Below are positions 33,208 through 44,409 of a DNA stretch of 64,000 nt, piece after piece. Both the position numbers and the translations under genes were made by a program. Within the stretch, counting starts at the first letter, position 1. The number at the start of each line of letters is the position of its first letter. The stretch is from Laburnicola sp. R22_1 (Eukaryota; Ascomycota; Dothideomycetes; Pleosporales; Didymosphaeriaceae): NCBI GenBank assembly GCA_014281115.1, contig JACONQ010000021.1, forward strand, positions 496,001-560,000, read 5' to 3'. Under the pieces are notes generated by a model. The model was not told where the DNA came from. It ran no database searches and was given only the letters and a program-made list of their open reading frames with translations.

Positions 33208-34116
33208 TTTGGATAGGCCGGGGTTATGGTGCGGCTGAGGTGCGGCTGAAGTGGGTGGTGCGTGTGTTTGCGTTTTTGATTATTTGCTTGGGGGGAGAGA
33301 GAGGGAGGGCGAGTTTGTGGTATTACGACTTCTATTGGGATGCGATGAGGGGGAGTGTGTGTGGGAGATGGAAGACGAGAAGAAGGTCTTTGTTATTAAA
33401 GACGGATGATTGAGGCTGCGCCTGATCTAGACCCTGGATTATCCCGGTTTCTTTCGTAGAATGGCGGCGCTAGTTGGGTGGCTGGGTCATGGGGCCAGCT
33501 AATGGAGGAATGGGGACTAGTTTGCATGCCAAGATCATTTTAGAAGGGGTTGGTGGTAGTTGGGTGTGCATTGGGATGGAGAGGTTGGAGGGGCTGTATG
33601 TATATTGCTGCTTTTACTTGGTGCGTGGTGGTTTGGTGGTTTGGTACGAGTGTGTGGGTTGGGACGTGGGAGGGCGCGGTTCGACTAGGCGCGCTAACGC
33701 TGTTTTTTGGAGATGGACATTATTTTCTTTGTGCATCTTGGGATTTTGTCGAGTTGTCTATGGGGTTTGGCAATACTAGTTGCATTGCTGATTAACTGCT
33801 GGTAGTTTTGATTGGGTAAGAGGTTGTTTAGACGGAGGGTGGTGAGCTGCTTGGGGGACTAGTGATGGGGTTTGAAAGGGTATATTGGAGATGTATGTGT
33901 ATGTGGAGACAATACATAGGATTTTTCAAGTTAACGCGAAATGTCACCAGGGTCATTTGTATCATAGTGTGTAGTATAGCAGAAGGTGAGACGAACCAAG
34001 TTCGCCCTTCCCCTCAATGTTATTTCTATAGATATTGACAGCTTAGGTACTTCAGGTGTAACCTATACCACCCATCTACAGCCTCCCTCTACCTCTCCCC
34101 AACCCCAACCCACCCC
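33208..34116. other. Intergenic region, no gene seen
   Basis: About 900 bp, G/T-rich on the plus strand. Open frames here are short and have compositions set by that bias. No supportable gene. Confidence 0.4.
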
Positions 34117-35004
34117 TCACGCCCCCATCTCCAAAAAGTCCTTATAATCATGAATCGCCATCCCAGCAAACCCCCCACTCACTCTCCCCGCACTCCTCTC
34201 CACAGCCTCCAAATCCCCCATCAACGCCCCCACCGTCTTCCCCGCATAACTAATCAACTCCCCCTCCGCAGCCGCCCCGCTCGTCTCAACCGACAACCAC
34301 ACCCTCTTTCCCTCATCCACCTTCTTAACACTCTGCAACACCGGCGCCGCAATATCCATCAGCTGCGTCGCCGTATTCCGATACGTCATAAACGTCACAC
34401 CGTCCAGCCGATCCAGCAGGCACGTGTCCAGCATAGCGTCCCCGCAGGGAATGATGTTCGCCCAGAAGGGTAGATCCGCGTTCACAGGGAGACCGAGCGG
34501 CTTCGCGACACCAGCTACTCGCTTCACGATAGCCCCCAACGCGCCCACATAACGCTCCTTATTGTCCTCAAAGTCGTCCAAACTCCACGGCTCGACATCA
34601 AGATGAATCCCCGCAAGGTGCGCGTCCGGCCCCGCCTGCGCCTCGTACTGCTGTATCCAATTCAATTCCTTCGCAAGCGTGGGCCCGTCGGGCGAGGTCC
34701 GGCCTTTGATCCATTGCGCGTCGCCGAGAAGGGCTTCGACTTTTAGGCCGGACCGGTTGCATTGTGTGATGAAGGACGTCCAGGGGGGGAGGCCCATGTC
34801 GCGGTCTATGAGGGCGAAGACCGTCGTGATCCCGTGGGTGGGGTTGGTTACTTTGGTGAGGAAGGTGTTGACGGAGGCGGAGGAGAGGATTATTTCGGTG
34901 TTCCAGAACCAGATGGCGCGGGGAGAGAGAGAGTGGGAGAGAGGGTGGGAGAGGACGGCTGGGAGGGCGAGGGCCAGGGCGAGGAGGGATGTGCACCAGT
35001 GCAT
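34117..35004 (-). CDS. Secreted TIM-barrel-like protein
   Basis: Single exon, 295 residues. MHWCTSLLALALALPAVLS is a signal peptide. The mature part alternates strands and helices like a TIM barrel: RAIWFWNTEIIL, ITTVFALIDRD, LKVEALLGDAQW, LAGIHLDVEPW, LDGVTFMTYR and KRVWLSVETSG. The HLDVEPW strand end resembles the catalytic-strand pattern of glycoside hydrolase-like barrels, but I cannot place it in a numbered family. Likely extracellular, possibly carbohydrate-acting. Codon use is strongly C-ending, as in its conserved neighbours. Confidence 0.72.
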   Translation of the reverse strand: MHWCTSLLALALALPAVLSHPLSHSLSPRAIWFWNTEIILSSASVNTFLTKVTNPTHGITTVFALIDRDMGLPPWTSFITQCNRSGLKVEALLGDAQWIKGRTSPDGPTLAKELNWIQQYEAQAGPDAHLAGIHLDVEPWSLDDFEDNKERYVGALGAIVKRVAGVAKPLGLPVNADLPFWANIIPCGDAMLDTCLLDRLDGVTFMTYRNTATQLMDIAAPVLQSVKKVDEGKRVWLSVETSGAAAEGELISYAGKTVGALMGDLEAVERSAGRVSGGFAGMAIHDYKDFLEMGA

Positions 35005-35778
35005 GGTTGGTTGAAGGAGTGGATGAAGGTTTGAATGAATGAACGAAGGAACGAACGAACGAGTAAATCAAGGAATGGCTACGCAACAAAAAGTCTTGCG
35101 TGAGATATACTCGAACAGACACTTCAACTCGCAGCCTCAAAACATCCGCAGGAAGGAAGCCAAAGCAATAGGTAAAACCTACACAGACCCCATCGTACGG
35201 GGAAACACCACCCTTTTGAAATTTCGAGCATCGCACAGTGACGGAAGGGGGGATGACTATAGAGATTAGAGGGCGGACGGAGTTGGTTGTTGTTTCAGCT
35301 AGGAGGAGCCAAATGCGCGGTTTGCACGACCACGGTTCGCTCCGGGGAAATTTGAAGCGCGCGCTTTTGTCTTTGGTGGTATTGTTCTGGACGTTCTGGT
35401 GATGTGAAGTTTAGTAGAGCGTGTGAGGTGAATGCGCGAGATATGTAGGTGGGGAGGGATGTTTCCCTAGCTAGGTATGTTGGACTGTTCATCGCGCTGC
35501 GCTGTTTGTTTCCCCAGACGGTGCGAAGATCACGGCAACCATCAACGAAGAGCGAGGAGTTCAGCGCCCAAGAGCTCCATTTCGCCCGCGCCTTCTTCGC
35601 CAAGCATCCAGATCCAGCCCATCAACGCAGCCAGGCGTCAAAATGTCTCGACGACGTCGTTTCGCGAGACGTGGCGGGATGATTTGGTGGTGATCGCCAT
35701 CCCCCACCAGCTAGATCTCGCGTCGCGTGCCGCCCCTAGTCAGTCCCAAACGGAACCTAAGCCCGTGCGGGGCACAAG
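35005..35778. other. Intergenic region, no gene seen
   Basis: GC-moderate DNA between the secreted-protein start and the AT-rich transposon; includes (GAAC)n-like AACGAACGAACGAG near 35050. No supportable gene. Confidence 0.4.
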
Positions 35779-35782
35779 TTAA

Positions 35783-35825
35783 TAGGCAGGCCTCTAAATA
35801 ATAGTAGGTAGGCCTATAAGCTGTA
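35783..35825 (+). repeat. Left terminal inverted repeat of the 3.7-kb element
   Basis: Pairs with 39436-39478 in inverted orientation; a 21-bp block AGGCAGGCCTCTAAATAATAG is identical in both arms, followed by T/C differences and a shared AGGCCTATAAGCT. Confidence 0.75.
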
Positions 35826-36046
35826 GTACGTACCTATTAATATAACTTATGTTATTTGTAACAATTAGGATAGTAGGAGATAGAGATAGATAACTACAGC
35901 ATAGTAGCGCTAAAGCTATTTTATCTACGCTCCCCTAAAGTTCTAAGTAGCCTTTTTATAAAAATTTTACTTATAAGAGCAGCCCTACGCTAAGACTACT
36001 AAGGCTGCTAAGCTTACTTAGTAGTTTAAACGCGCATTTTTATAAC

Positions 36047-36163
36047 TACCTTTTTTACACCCTTTTATAATTACTAAGTAGGAGGCTCTACTTTTTTTAT
36101 TATGTTATTTAAGATAAAAGCCTTTGTTATGCTACCCCTAGATAGTTAATTTAACGCCACATA
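36047..36163 (+). repeat. MITE-like repeat, copy B
   Basis: Matches copy A from AATTACTAAG through AGTTAATTTAACGCCACATA with C-to-T type changes. The 160 bp to its left (from about 35884) are also shared, in inverted orientation, with 63848-64000. Confidence 0.65.
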
Positions 36164-38349
36164 TAAAATGTGTGGAAAGCCCTTTATAGATGCTAGATTA
36201 TTATCTACTAAGGTCTACGTAACTATAATATATATAACCTAGGTATAAACTTTATATTAGATACGTTTAGGAACTACGCAAAGATTATTATCGTAACTTA
36301 TAGGCAGATACTTATGAAAGTATATTAGGTAATAGGGAAGGTTAAGCGTTTGCACGCACCTTTTTATAAAGTCTTTAATATTCTTAAGGCTAAACTAGGA
36401 GACGTACAAATAGGGAAATAATATATAAATAGGGTAAATACTAGCAAGTAGATAGTTTATACAGAGGAAAAAAGAACTACTAATAGTAACTTTAAAAATA
36501 AAAAGTTGCTAGTGTCTATACACTATATACGCAAAGGCATCTAAGAGTATTAAAGTTTTAATATTACTATATAATAGTATTATATAGGGATTATATAATG
36601 CCTATGCGCTGCGGCCTATATGCTATAGAATCTTCTCCTTTCTATTTATACCCCTTCTAGATATAAGTAATTAATACTAAAGTTAGTTCTATTATATTAT
36701 TTTCTTTTCTTATATAATTATTTTATATATCTTCTACACCTACTAGTATAGAGTATTAGATATTAATGTCTATATAGCTAGCTATTAAGTATCTATTTAA
36801 TATAGTGCGTATATACGCTAACACTATTTTATTTGTATATTATTAATAAAGTAAATAAAGTACTATAGAAAAAGCTTTTAATACTATATTAATTAAGGGC
36901 CTATTATAATCTATAATTATAATATATAGCTAGTTCTCTCCTAGAGTTAATTCGTAATATTACGTGATTCTAGGCTGACTGTTTAACTAACTACTGTGTT
37001 ACGTAATTAATAATTTCTTTAATAATATTTTTCGCTATAATAATAATAATAACAATTATAATAGCAACTAACCTAACTAACTTATTACTCTTCCATAGTA
37101 GATCTTCTCTTATAACTAGCGATTAGGCTGTATACTACCTCCTAGGACCTTGCCGCCGCCGCCTATCTCCCCTATGCTCTCGCCGCCGCTGCTTATCCTT
37201 ATCCTTATCCTTATCGCTCGCAGTCCCCTACCTTAATAGCAGCCTAGATAATTGCTACTACTTTAATAAGCTTTTTATGCTACTACTATGCTTTTAGTGT
37301 TTTATATATTATAATAAACTCTTTTTCCCCTTTACTTTAGTTCTTGCCCTTATAGTCCTTATTACCTTTATTTTTAGTTATATTTTTAAGCTTCTATAGT
37401 ATAATTTTTATATTATGCTATTATTATATTATAAAGGCTGCGTCTCTTCTACTAATATCTAGGTACTAAAAAACTATCTTATACTCTAGGATTTAGAGGC
37501 ATAAGGCGTAGCAAATTAGCCTAAAGATATTACTAATAGAGTACTTAAAGATAAGCTCTATAGGCCCCTTTAATAATCCTTCTAGTTATATAAAGTTGCT
37601 AAATTTCTAGGGATTATTTTTAATTTTGCCTAGCTAGTTATCTATACCCTAACTAAATTTAATAATAGCTATATTACTATAGGTATTAGACTTAGACATA
37701 ATATTAAGTCGCTAGAAAGTAGTTATTGTGTTACTAGATATAATAGATAAAAAGTTAAATTTAAAAAATATAGTATTGTGTGTTAAAATATAAATTTAGT
37801 ATATTAGGCGTTACTAATATTATAAGAAACTTATATACTATATATATAGTAAACTATAGTTAAGCGTTCTATTGTCTACACTACTTCTATAGTTGCAACT
37901 CTGTAGTCTACTATAGCTCTCTAATAGTCCACTAGTTAAGAGATAATATATAATTTAGTTATACCTAACTATTTACTAACTACTATTATTAATACTACTA
38001 TATAGAAAGTTAATAATAAAATTATTATTATTTTGTGTATATTTTGTTACTACTACTATGTGCTAGATACTAGGTTTTAGTGCCTCCTATTTTACTCCTC
38101 TCTATGTATAGTGCGAACTTAACCTTAGTTAGAATCTCTATATAACAAAGATCTTTAATAATATATAGCTAGATTTTATAAGTATTAAAAGGCTTAGTAA
38201 GGTTATTAAAAATTTAAAAGAAGATAGGCTTATTAGTAGTTTTTATAAAAGTAACGCTAAAGTAGACTATATAATATTTACTACTTAACTTAATAATATT
38301 AACTAGTAAGTAGTTATACTTATTTATTTTATATATATAGTTAAATTAT

Positions 38350-38467
38350 AATTACCTTCTTACACTCTTTTTAATTACTAAGTAGGAGGCTCTACCTTTT
38401 TTATTCTATTATTTAAGATAAAAGCCTTTATTATCTTATTTCTAGGTATATAAATTAACGCCATATA
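38350..38467 (+). repeat. MITE-like repeat, copy C
   Basis: Same landmarks as copy A (AATTACTAAGTAGGAGGCTCTA, AAAAGCCTTTATTAT, AAATTAACGCCATATA), strongly AT-decayed. Confidence 0.6.
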
Positions 38468-38670
38468 TAGTTAAATAATAGGACGTTAGAAGATGTAGTA
38501 AAAGCTTTTAGTAGTATAAGTAGGCCTAGAAAAGATAAGTAATTTAATTTTAGCTATTAGATTTAACGCTAAGGGTAAAAATTAGATATAAGACTTTTTA
38601 ATACTAACCTAAAAAGGTAGTTTATAATAGTTAGGTTAAAATTATTACTAAAAAGTAATTTTTCTTCTAT

Positions 38671-38784
38671 GGTTTTTTTTTGCGACTAAGAGGTTTCTAA
38701 TAAAATTATTACAATAATAGCAGTTATTTTTTCTGCTATTATTAATATAGAAAAGCGTTTTAAGGTAGTGTTAATAAAAAGGGA
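38671..38784 (+). repeat. Second AT-rich repeat family, copy 1
   Basis: Landmarks: TTTTTTTGCGACTAAGAGG, TTTCTAATAAAATTATTAC, TAGCAGTTATTTTTTCTGCT and AGAAAAGCGTTTTAAGGTAG. Further copies lie at 39202 and 63370, all in the same orientation. Confidence 0.65.
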
Positions 38785-39201
38785 TTTTGAATCTCTTTAA
38801 TATATTACTTTTAGGTACTTTTTAAAAGCCTATAAAGCTTCTCTTAATATTAGTAGTAATATTTCCCTTTTACCCTTACTATTACTATTACTACTACTAT
38901 TATTATTATTTTTAAGTATTTTATATCTAGTTATAAAAGCCTTTAAAGTATTATTACTACGTATATTAAATACTAATATAGTAGGTACTTAAAAGAAATA
39001 TATTTTAAAAGCTAAATTTGCCTTTAGCTTATTAAAAATATATTATTAAAATTATTAAAGTTAGTAGTATTAAAGTTAATAGTAATAGTATTAAAAGCTT
39101 TAAAATTAGCAACAACCTTATAAAGATCTATTTTATTAATTATAGTATAGTATAAAGTTATATAAAACTTAAATAATTACTTTATTTTATAGTAATTTTA
39201 T

Positions 39202-39312
39202 AGTTTTTTTGCGACTAAGGGATTTCTAATAAAAATATTACAAGAATAGCAGTTATCCCTTCTGCTGTTATATACACAGAAAAGCGTTTTAAGGTGTTAA
39301 TAAATAGGGGTT
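39202..39312 (+). repeat. Second AT-rich repeat family, copy 2
   Basis: TTTTTTTGCGACTAAGGGAT, ATAGCAGTTATCCCTTCTGC and AGAAAAGCGTTTTAAGGTG; less decayed than copy 1. Confidence 0.65.
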
Positions 39313-39435
39313 AGCGATATAGTACTATAATAATACTATAAAGTAAACTTAAAGTTAGTATTTATTATAGGTAGTCTAGCTTACTAATTTAATAGTGCTA
39401 CTACTATATAAATTCTATTAAGCAACTATCCTATA

Positions 39436-39478
39436 TATAGCTTATAGGCCTGCCTGCTATTATTTAGAGGCCTGCCTG
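39436..39478 (-). repeat. Right terminal inverted repeat of the 3.7-kb element
   Basis: Inverted match of 35783-35825, with C where the left arm has T. It ends at a TTAA. Confidence 0.75.
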
Positions 39479-39482
39479 TTAA

Positions 39483-40086
39483 CTCATTCCCGCATGCGGC
39501 TGTCATTCATTGGCCGTGCGTTCATTAATAAATGGGCCCGGACGTCGCACGGGCGCAGATTGGTGTGGCAGCAGTGACATGCGAAACTTGTTTTATTAGC
39601 AAGCCACGTGCTAAGTACTTCCCGATCCGAACAGGGCTGTTTGGCCCTCGGGACGTTCATTGCTTGGTGGAATGAAGGAGGAATCCAGATCTTCATCTGT
39701 CTTTCTTTCTTAAAGGCGCATGGCTGACACTGCGCGTTGTTAGCCACGTCTTGATGCGTTTGTGGAGAGGCACGCTTTTGTGAGTTTGGGAGGGGAGGCG
39801 CTGCGAGACATCAGGAATAAATTTCCCCAATCGTACGGAAAACTTGATGGGTATTTGACGGCGCCAGTCTAGGCCCGCGGTCTTGGTTGCATTGCCCAGG
39901 CGCACTAGCTCCACATTCACAGATGGCGGGGTCCACAGGCCCCAATGTGTCCGAGATTGAGATATCCAATATTCATGTGTACCAGTCCATACTCCACGAT
40001 ATCTGCGAGCTTTGAGACAGCGAGTATGAACACAATACGTGCTACGCCTGGAAAAGCCATGGACGGGGTTTCGCCGAATTGGGTGA
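39483..40086. other. Intergenic region, no gene seen
   Basis: GC content returns to normal immediately to the right of the transposon end. 3' flank of the permease gene. No supportable feature. Confidence 0.4.
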
Positions 40087-41679
40087 CTAGAAGCAGAACC
40101 ACGTCCCGATTCTCTTTCCCCAGCCCTTCCACCCCTTCTCTTCCGGCTCCACATCTTCCTTGGTATACACATCCGTCACGAGATCCATCCCGCCCGGTGT
40201 CACAAGCTTGGTTCTCTTGACCAGTTTCCACACTACAATCATGAGCAAAAACACGGGTAGCTCGATGTAGTAGCTGACGAAATCGACGGGCGAGAAAGTG
40301 GGACTGAAACAACTCCAGCCTTGGACAAGGACGATGAAGATGTTGAGAATGATGCAAATCCATGGGCCCCAGGGGTATGTCCAGTTTTTGAATGGAAGCA
40401 AGTGCTCCTTGCCTTGGGCTTTGATGCCGGCGCGGAAACGGAGAGATGCGATACCGATGCTGATCCAGGACAGCTGGTTCGAGACTCCGATGATGTTTTG
40501 CAGCCAGGTCCAGAGCTGGCCTGCTCCGATGAAACTTGCTCCAAAGAGAAGTCCCGACAGGATGCTCGTGAAGAGCACAGCGACCCACGGGACTTGGAAG
40601 CGGGTCAGGCGAGTGAATACTTTGGGCGCATGGCCGTTGACGCCTAAGGTGTAGAGCAGTCTGCTTCCGGCAAATAGGGCATGATTACCGGCTGAGATGA
40701 CGCTGGTCAGGATGACAGCATTGACGAAGGATCCTGCGACCTTGGAGCCAGCCATTTGGAATGCGATGGTGAAGGGAGAGGTAAGCGCGCTTTTGGTTTT
40801 GAGACCCGGGGTGTTATACGCGACATTGAGGCCGATCATCAGTGCGGAAAGCACGTAGAAGAGCAGGATCCGCCAGAAGACGTTCTTGACAACACGCGGA
40901 ATTTGTCGTGCAGGATCCCGCGTTTCTCCCGCAGTGATTGCAATCGATTCGGTGCCGCCGTAGGCAAAAGCTGCAGTCACGAAGACGGATGCGAATCCAC
41001 CAATACCGCCAACAAAAGGTGCATCCCCGATGGACCAGTTTCTTCCCCCGATGTACTCCCGCGCTGTATTGGCACCGGCATTGACCGCGATACTCAAGAT
41101 GATGAATATGATGATTGTGACAACCTTGAGCAGACATAGCCAGTATTCCAACTCGCCGTACGCTCGGACGTTGATGATGTTGGCCAGGACGAGCAGAACC
41201 CAAACTATCAGGCCCAACGCATACCACGGAAAGGTATCGGTCCAGTATTCCACCAAAAGTTGAAGCGCAACCAGATCGGCGGCTGTCGCTACCGCATCGT
41301 TGAACCAGTAATTCCACGTAAGTGCGAACCCGAAAGCGTCGTCCACGTAGCGTCCAGCAAAGGTGCAGAAGGATCCAGCGACCGGAACAAAAGCGGACAT
41401 CTCCCCCAAGCTCATCATGGTTACGAAGACGATAGCACCGACGATTGAGTAGCAGAGCAACAACGAGGCGGGGCCGCCGGTCGCGAGCGCTTTTCCGGTC
41501 CCTAGAAACAATCCCGTGCCTATCGTGCCTCCAATTGCGATCATCTGAACCTGTCGCGGCGAAAGCGCGCGACGCAATTTATCCGCCGCGATAGGGCGCT
41601 CGCCATAGTAGCCATGGCCATACTCGGGCACCGCGGTCGTGGTTCCCTCGTAGTACGGTGCTTTTTCCGCGTCCGCCAT
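40087..41679 (-). CDS. Amino-acid permease (APC superfamily, YAT type)
   Basis: Single exon, 530 residues from the ATG at 41679 (MADAEKAPYY); an ATG 60 bp upstream is less likely. The family signature IAIGGTIGTGLFLGTG forms helix 1, and about twelve hydrophobic segments follow. Conserved landmarks: MSLGEMSAFVPVAGSF (helix 3), FAYGGTESIAITAGE (helix 6), LFAGSRLLYTLG and FQVPWVAVLFTSILSGLL. It imports amino acids by proton symport across the plasma membrane; Dip5/Gap1/Agp relatives cannot be separated by eye. The C-terminal tail is acidic and lysine-rich, where such permeases are ubiquitinated. It is the first gene right of the RIP-decayed transposon. Confidence 0.92.
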   Translation of the reverse strand: MADAEKAPYYEGTTTAVPEYGHGYYGERPIAADKLRRALSPRQVQMIAIGGTIGTGLFLGTGKALATGGPASLLLCYSIVGAIVFVTMMSLGEMSAFVPVAGSFCTFAGRYVDDAFGFALTWNYWFNDAVATAADLVALQLLVEYWTDTFPWYALGLIVWVLLVLANIINVRAYGELEYWLCLLKVVTIIIFIILSIAVNAGANTAREYIGGRNWSIGDAPFVGGIGGFASVFVTAAFAYGGTESIAITAGETRDPARQIPRVVKNVFWRILLFYVLSALMIGLNVAYNTPGLKTKSALTSPFTIAFQMAGSKVAGSFVNAVILTSVISAGNHALFAGSRLLYTLGVNGHAPKVFTRLTRFQVPWVAVLFTSILSGLLFGASFIGAGQLWTWLQNIIGVSNQLSWISIGIASLRFRAGIKAQGKEHLLPFKNWTYPWGPWICIILNIFIVLVQGWSCFSPTFSPVDFVSYYIELPVFLLMIVVWKLVKRTKLVTPGGMDLVTDVYTKEDVEPEEKGWKGWGKRIGTWFCF

Positions 41680-42963
41680 GGTAAAATCAAAACATGCACA
41701 ACGAAGAGGACAAAAACGAGGGAAAAGAGGATGAAGCACGCTTCATTTCATGATGCGCGAGCCATGGCATTCGAGCACGCAATATACAAAGATGCGGATT
41801 GGTTGTGTTGCGCTGTGGGCACGGACCTACCGGCGATGGATATTAGAACGGCGTTCTTGCGGCCTTCTTATTGCGATACAGCTCGGCTTGGCTTCCGCCT
41901 GCCTAGTTCGTCTCGTACGGTGGCAATGTCTCGCAACTGCAATTCTGCGTGGCAGCTTGATATAAAAAACAATGCAATTTGACTCCCACTTCGCTTTGAC
42001 ATCGAAAAGTTTGAGAGGCCCGTTTAGTGTTTTGTGGCGCTACCAAGCCCACCTGGCCACGGCTTGGGTACAGAAGACTTGTAGAAGCCCTCTCGGCCAA
42101 GACCATGGCAACGTTTTCACCACGCTTGTCTTGACCGGCGACCGAAATTTCCAGTTTTCAGACCCATCCATTACTGCGTCGGCATGCGGCTTGTAACGCG
42201 AGCAAAATCAGGACCAACGCTCTCGAATAAACTAGGATGTCGCCGGTCGCAACAATGGTTGTTAATGTCGTCCCCAACCGCAGTGATGTACGTTGTTCTT
42301 CGTCAGGATAATTCGCATCGGAATGGTCGCTAGGTTTGGAGGTCGGTCGAATAGGTCCTCGCCCGAAGCATGCATCCTGTAGGTCCATCGGCCATCTCCA
42401 GTCTGCTGTCAATTTATTCGCAGCAACGCAAACCGCTCGCTCGAACTGGTCCAATGTGTAGAGATGTTAGGGAACGAGAGTCCATCGTAAAAGAAAAGAG
42501 CAGGCGCGACCACGTGACCGCTCAGCAGAAGAAAGTCCGCTAACCGAAGAGAGACAAGCGCGTGGAGACAGTCTCGTGTTGTTTTCGCCCCCGGGGCCAC
42601 CCCACCGCCTTTTACATGGTTGTCTGCTCTTTGCCATATCGCATTCCTCATGTGCCCGGGTTTATAATTAATTATGGCTATTGTGCGTCGCCGAACGAGG
42701 CATTTAGCTAATCTAGAGGTTATTCAAGACTCTAATCGCACAGTTAGAGCCCTTGCCCGAAGTCGGAGAAAGGCTATCAACACCAAACAAAATGCGCTAC
42801 GCTACGGCGAAGATCTAAACTCCCGAAAGACAGATATTCGAAAGAGATAGGCTGGGAATACAAGACGCTGAAGACATCTCAAGACCGGAGTGCATGAAGT
42901 ACAAAGAAATGATACGCCAAAACGTCCACGAACCACTGCGCCCACACGGGAACGTTACGTACG
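41680..42963. other. Intergenic region, no gene seen
   Basis: 1.3 kb holding the permease promoter and the 3' flank of the acyltransferase gene. I see no supportable gene on either strand. Confidence 0.4.
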
Positions 42964-44409
42964 CTATATAGCCCACCTACTCTGCAACGTGCGTCCAAAT
43001 CTCGCACTGGGCCCATCCACAGTCCGCACCAGCAGATCTGCCAACCACACGACGACTACAGCTTCGGTGCAGAAGGCCAGAATCACGCCCGCTTCGTAGG
43101 CTACAAGCGAGTCCGAGCCCGTCATCGCCCAGAACGTCTGCACGAGCCAAAGTCCTAGAATGTGGTTCAAGGGGCCGTGTACAATATAGAGCGGGAAAGA
43201 GATCTTGCCCAGGTAAACGGCCAGCGGCGTCTGGAAAGGGCGACGTAGGAACGCAGAGCCGGATAGCGCGAAGACGAAGACGGCGGCACCGATTTGCTGC
43301 CATGTCATTTCCGCTAAGTGGATAAATCGCGGCGTTAACTTGAATAGCGTTATATAGCCCGGAGAGGACTCGTATTTCCACGCTGGCCACGAGAGGAGAT
43401 GTAGCCCGATGAAGCACGTAGCGCACCAGGAGATACGGTATAGGGTTGTCTGTTTGAAGGATGACTCGGGTGAACTCCCAGCCGAGGGGAGTTGCTTTGC
43501 CGTCTCGTCCTGGATGACCATAAACTCGGCGATGCCCATGCCGGCGAAGAAAAGCGCGACGGTGCCCTCATTGACACACATGCAGTATGCCCACGATGCC
43601 ACAGTGAGACCGATGCGGATCCGAGGCCTCAGCTTGGAGAAGCCAACAAGCGCGATGAAGAGGATGATAGAGTTGCGGAACTCGATAGGGATAGTCCAGA
43701 GATGCACATCGTACATTGGCCGGTTGGGCTCGAACGGATTCGCAAATTTCCACATGGCGTGCAGCCAGTCCTGGATCTGTTCCCTATTCGAATCGAAGAC
43801 ATGGTGCATGAACTCGTTAGTTCCGCCAAAGGGCCAGTCCTGAGCGAGGGCGTACGCGTGGTTGTACAGGCCCAAGAGCGTCGCGAGGAGCACGCCGATC
43901 TGCACGGCGAAGACGGGGAGGTACAGACGCAGGGCCCGCCGGAACACCGACGAGAACATGGTGTCGAAGAACTTGTCCCAAGTCTGGCTGCGCGCCAGTT
44001 GGAGTGGTTTCAACGACAACGAAATGCCGGACAAGACATAGAAGGTCGAGACCATGGTTTGTCCGTTGACGATGAGGCGGATGATGGGGAGTTGTATCAG
44101 CCAATGGTCGTTGTTACCACCATTGCTCCCGTATCCGAAATTATAAGACTGGTGGAACAGGTGCTGAAAGCGGTAGATAAAGACGAGAAAGGCAGCGATG
44201 CCACGCAAGCCGTCGAGCCACGCTGTGGGGTGCTGGGCTTTCGGAGGTCCCGCTCTCGGGGGTGAATGAAGGAAAGAGGGCTTCAGGGTCGCTATGATGG
44301 AACTGATGGAGAATCTATGTATAGAGTAGTCTAGGTTCTTGGGTTTCTCGTCGATGTCGGCCTCGAGGAGGGGCGCGGCGTCGCTGCTGGCTCGGCTGGG
44401 GAAAGCCAT
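42964..44409 (-). CDS. Acyltransferase-3 family membrane protein
   Basis: Single exon, 481 residues from the ATG at 44409. Residues 60-75 read HPTAWLDGLRGIAAFLVF, the acyltransferase-3 (OafA/NolL/YrhL) start, followed by about ten membrane helices. Other landmarks are TFYVLSGISLSLKPL, FRRALRLYLPVFA, HLWTIPIEFRNSIILF and LGKISFPLYIVHGPLNH near the end, all typical. These integral membrane enzymes move acyl groups onto sugars or other acceptors; some fungal members sit in secondary-metabolite clusters. No cluster partner is evident beside it. Confidence 0.9.
   Translation of the reverse strand: MAFPSRASSDAAPLLEADIDEKPKNLDYSIHRFSISSIIATLKPSFLHSPPRAGPPKAQHPTAWLDGLRGIAAFLVFIYRFQHLFHQSYNFGYGSNGGNNDHWLIQLPIIRLIVNGQTMVSTFYVLSGISLSLKPLQLARSQTWDKFFDTMFSSVFRRALRLYLPVFAVQIGVLLATLLGLYNHAYALAQDWPFGGTNEFMHHVFDSNREQIQDWLHAMWKFANPFEPNRPMYDVHLWTIPIEFRNSIILFIALVGFSKLRPRIRIGLTVASWAYCMCVNEGTVALFFAGMGIAEFMVIQDETAKQLPSAGSSPESSFKQTTLYRISWCATCFIGLHLLSWPAWKYESSPGYITLFKLTPRFIHLAEMTWQQIGAAVFVFALSGSAFLRRPFQTPLAVYLGKISFPLYIVHGPLNHILGLWLVQTFWAMTGSDSLVAYEAGVILAFCTEAVVVVWLADLLVRTVDGPSARFGRTLQSRWAI

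Larger units (their letters stand above)
35783..39478. mobile_element. RIP-decayed DNA transposon (3.7 kb) with terminal inverted repeats
   Basis: The left end TAGGCAGGCCTCTAAATAAT and the inverted right end CAGGCAGGCCTCTAAATAAT match over about 43 bp; the mismatches I see are T/C or A/G only. TTAA lies directly outside both ends (35779-35782 and 39479-39482), so the target duplication is TTAA, or TA if the element starts two bases earlier. The interior is very AT-rich and full of TpA and has no long reading frame on either strand, as expected after RIP. It contains MITE-like repeats at about 36047 and 38350 and a second repeat at 38671 and 39202, so it may be nested. TTAA would suggest a piggyBac-like element and TA a Tc1/mariner-like one; no transposase motif survives to decide. 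Confidence 0.7.

Noticed and set aside
33474..33779. 101-residue open frame downstream of the 73-residue gene
   Set aside because: G/T-rich low-complexity DNA; the Trp/Val/Gly-rich product follows base composition and has no homologous look.
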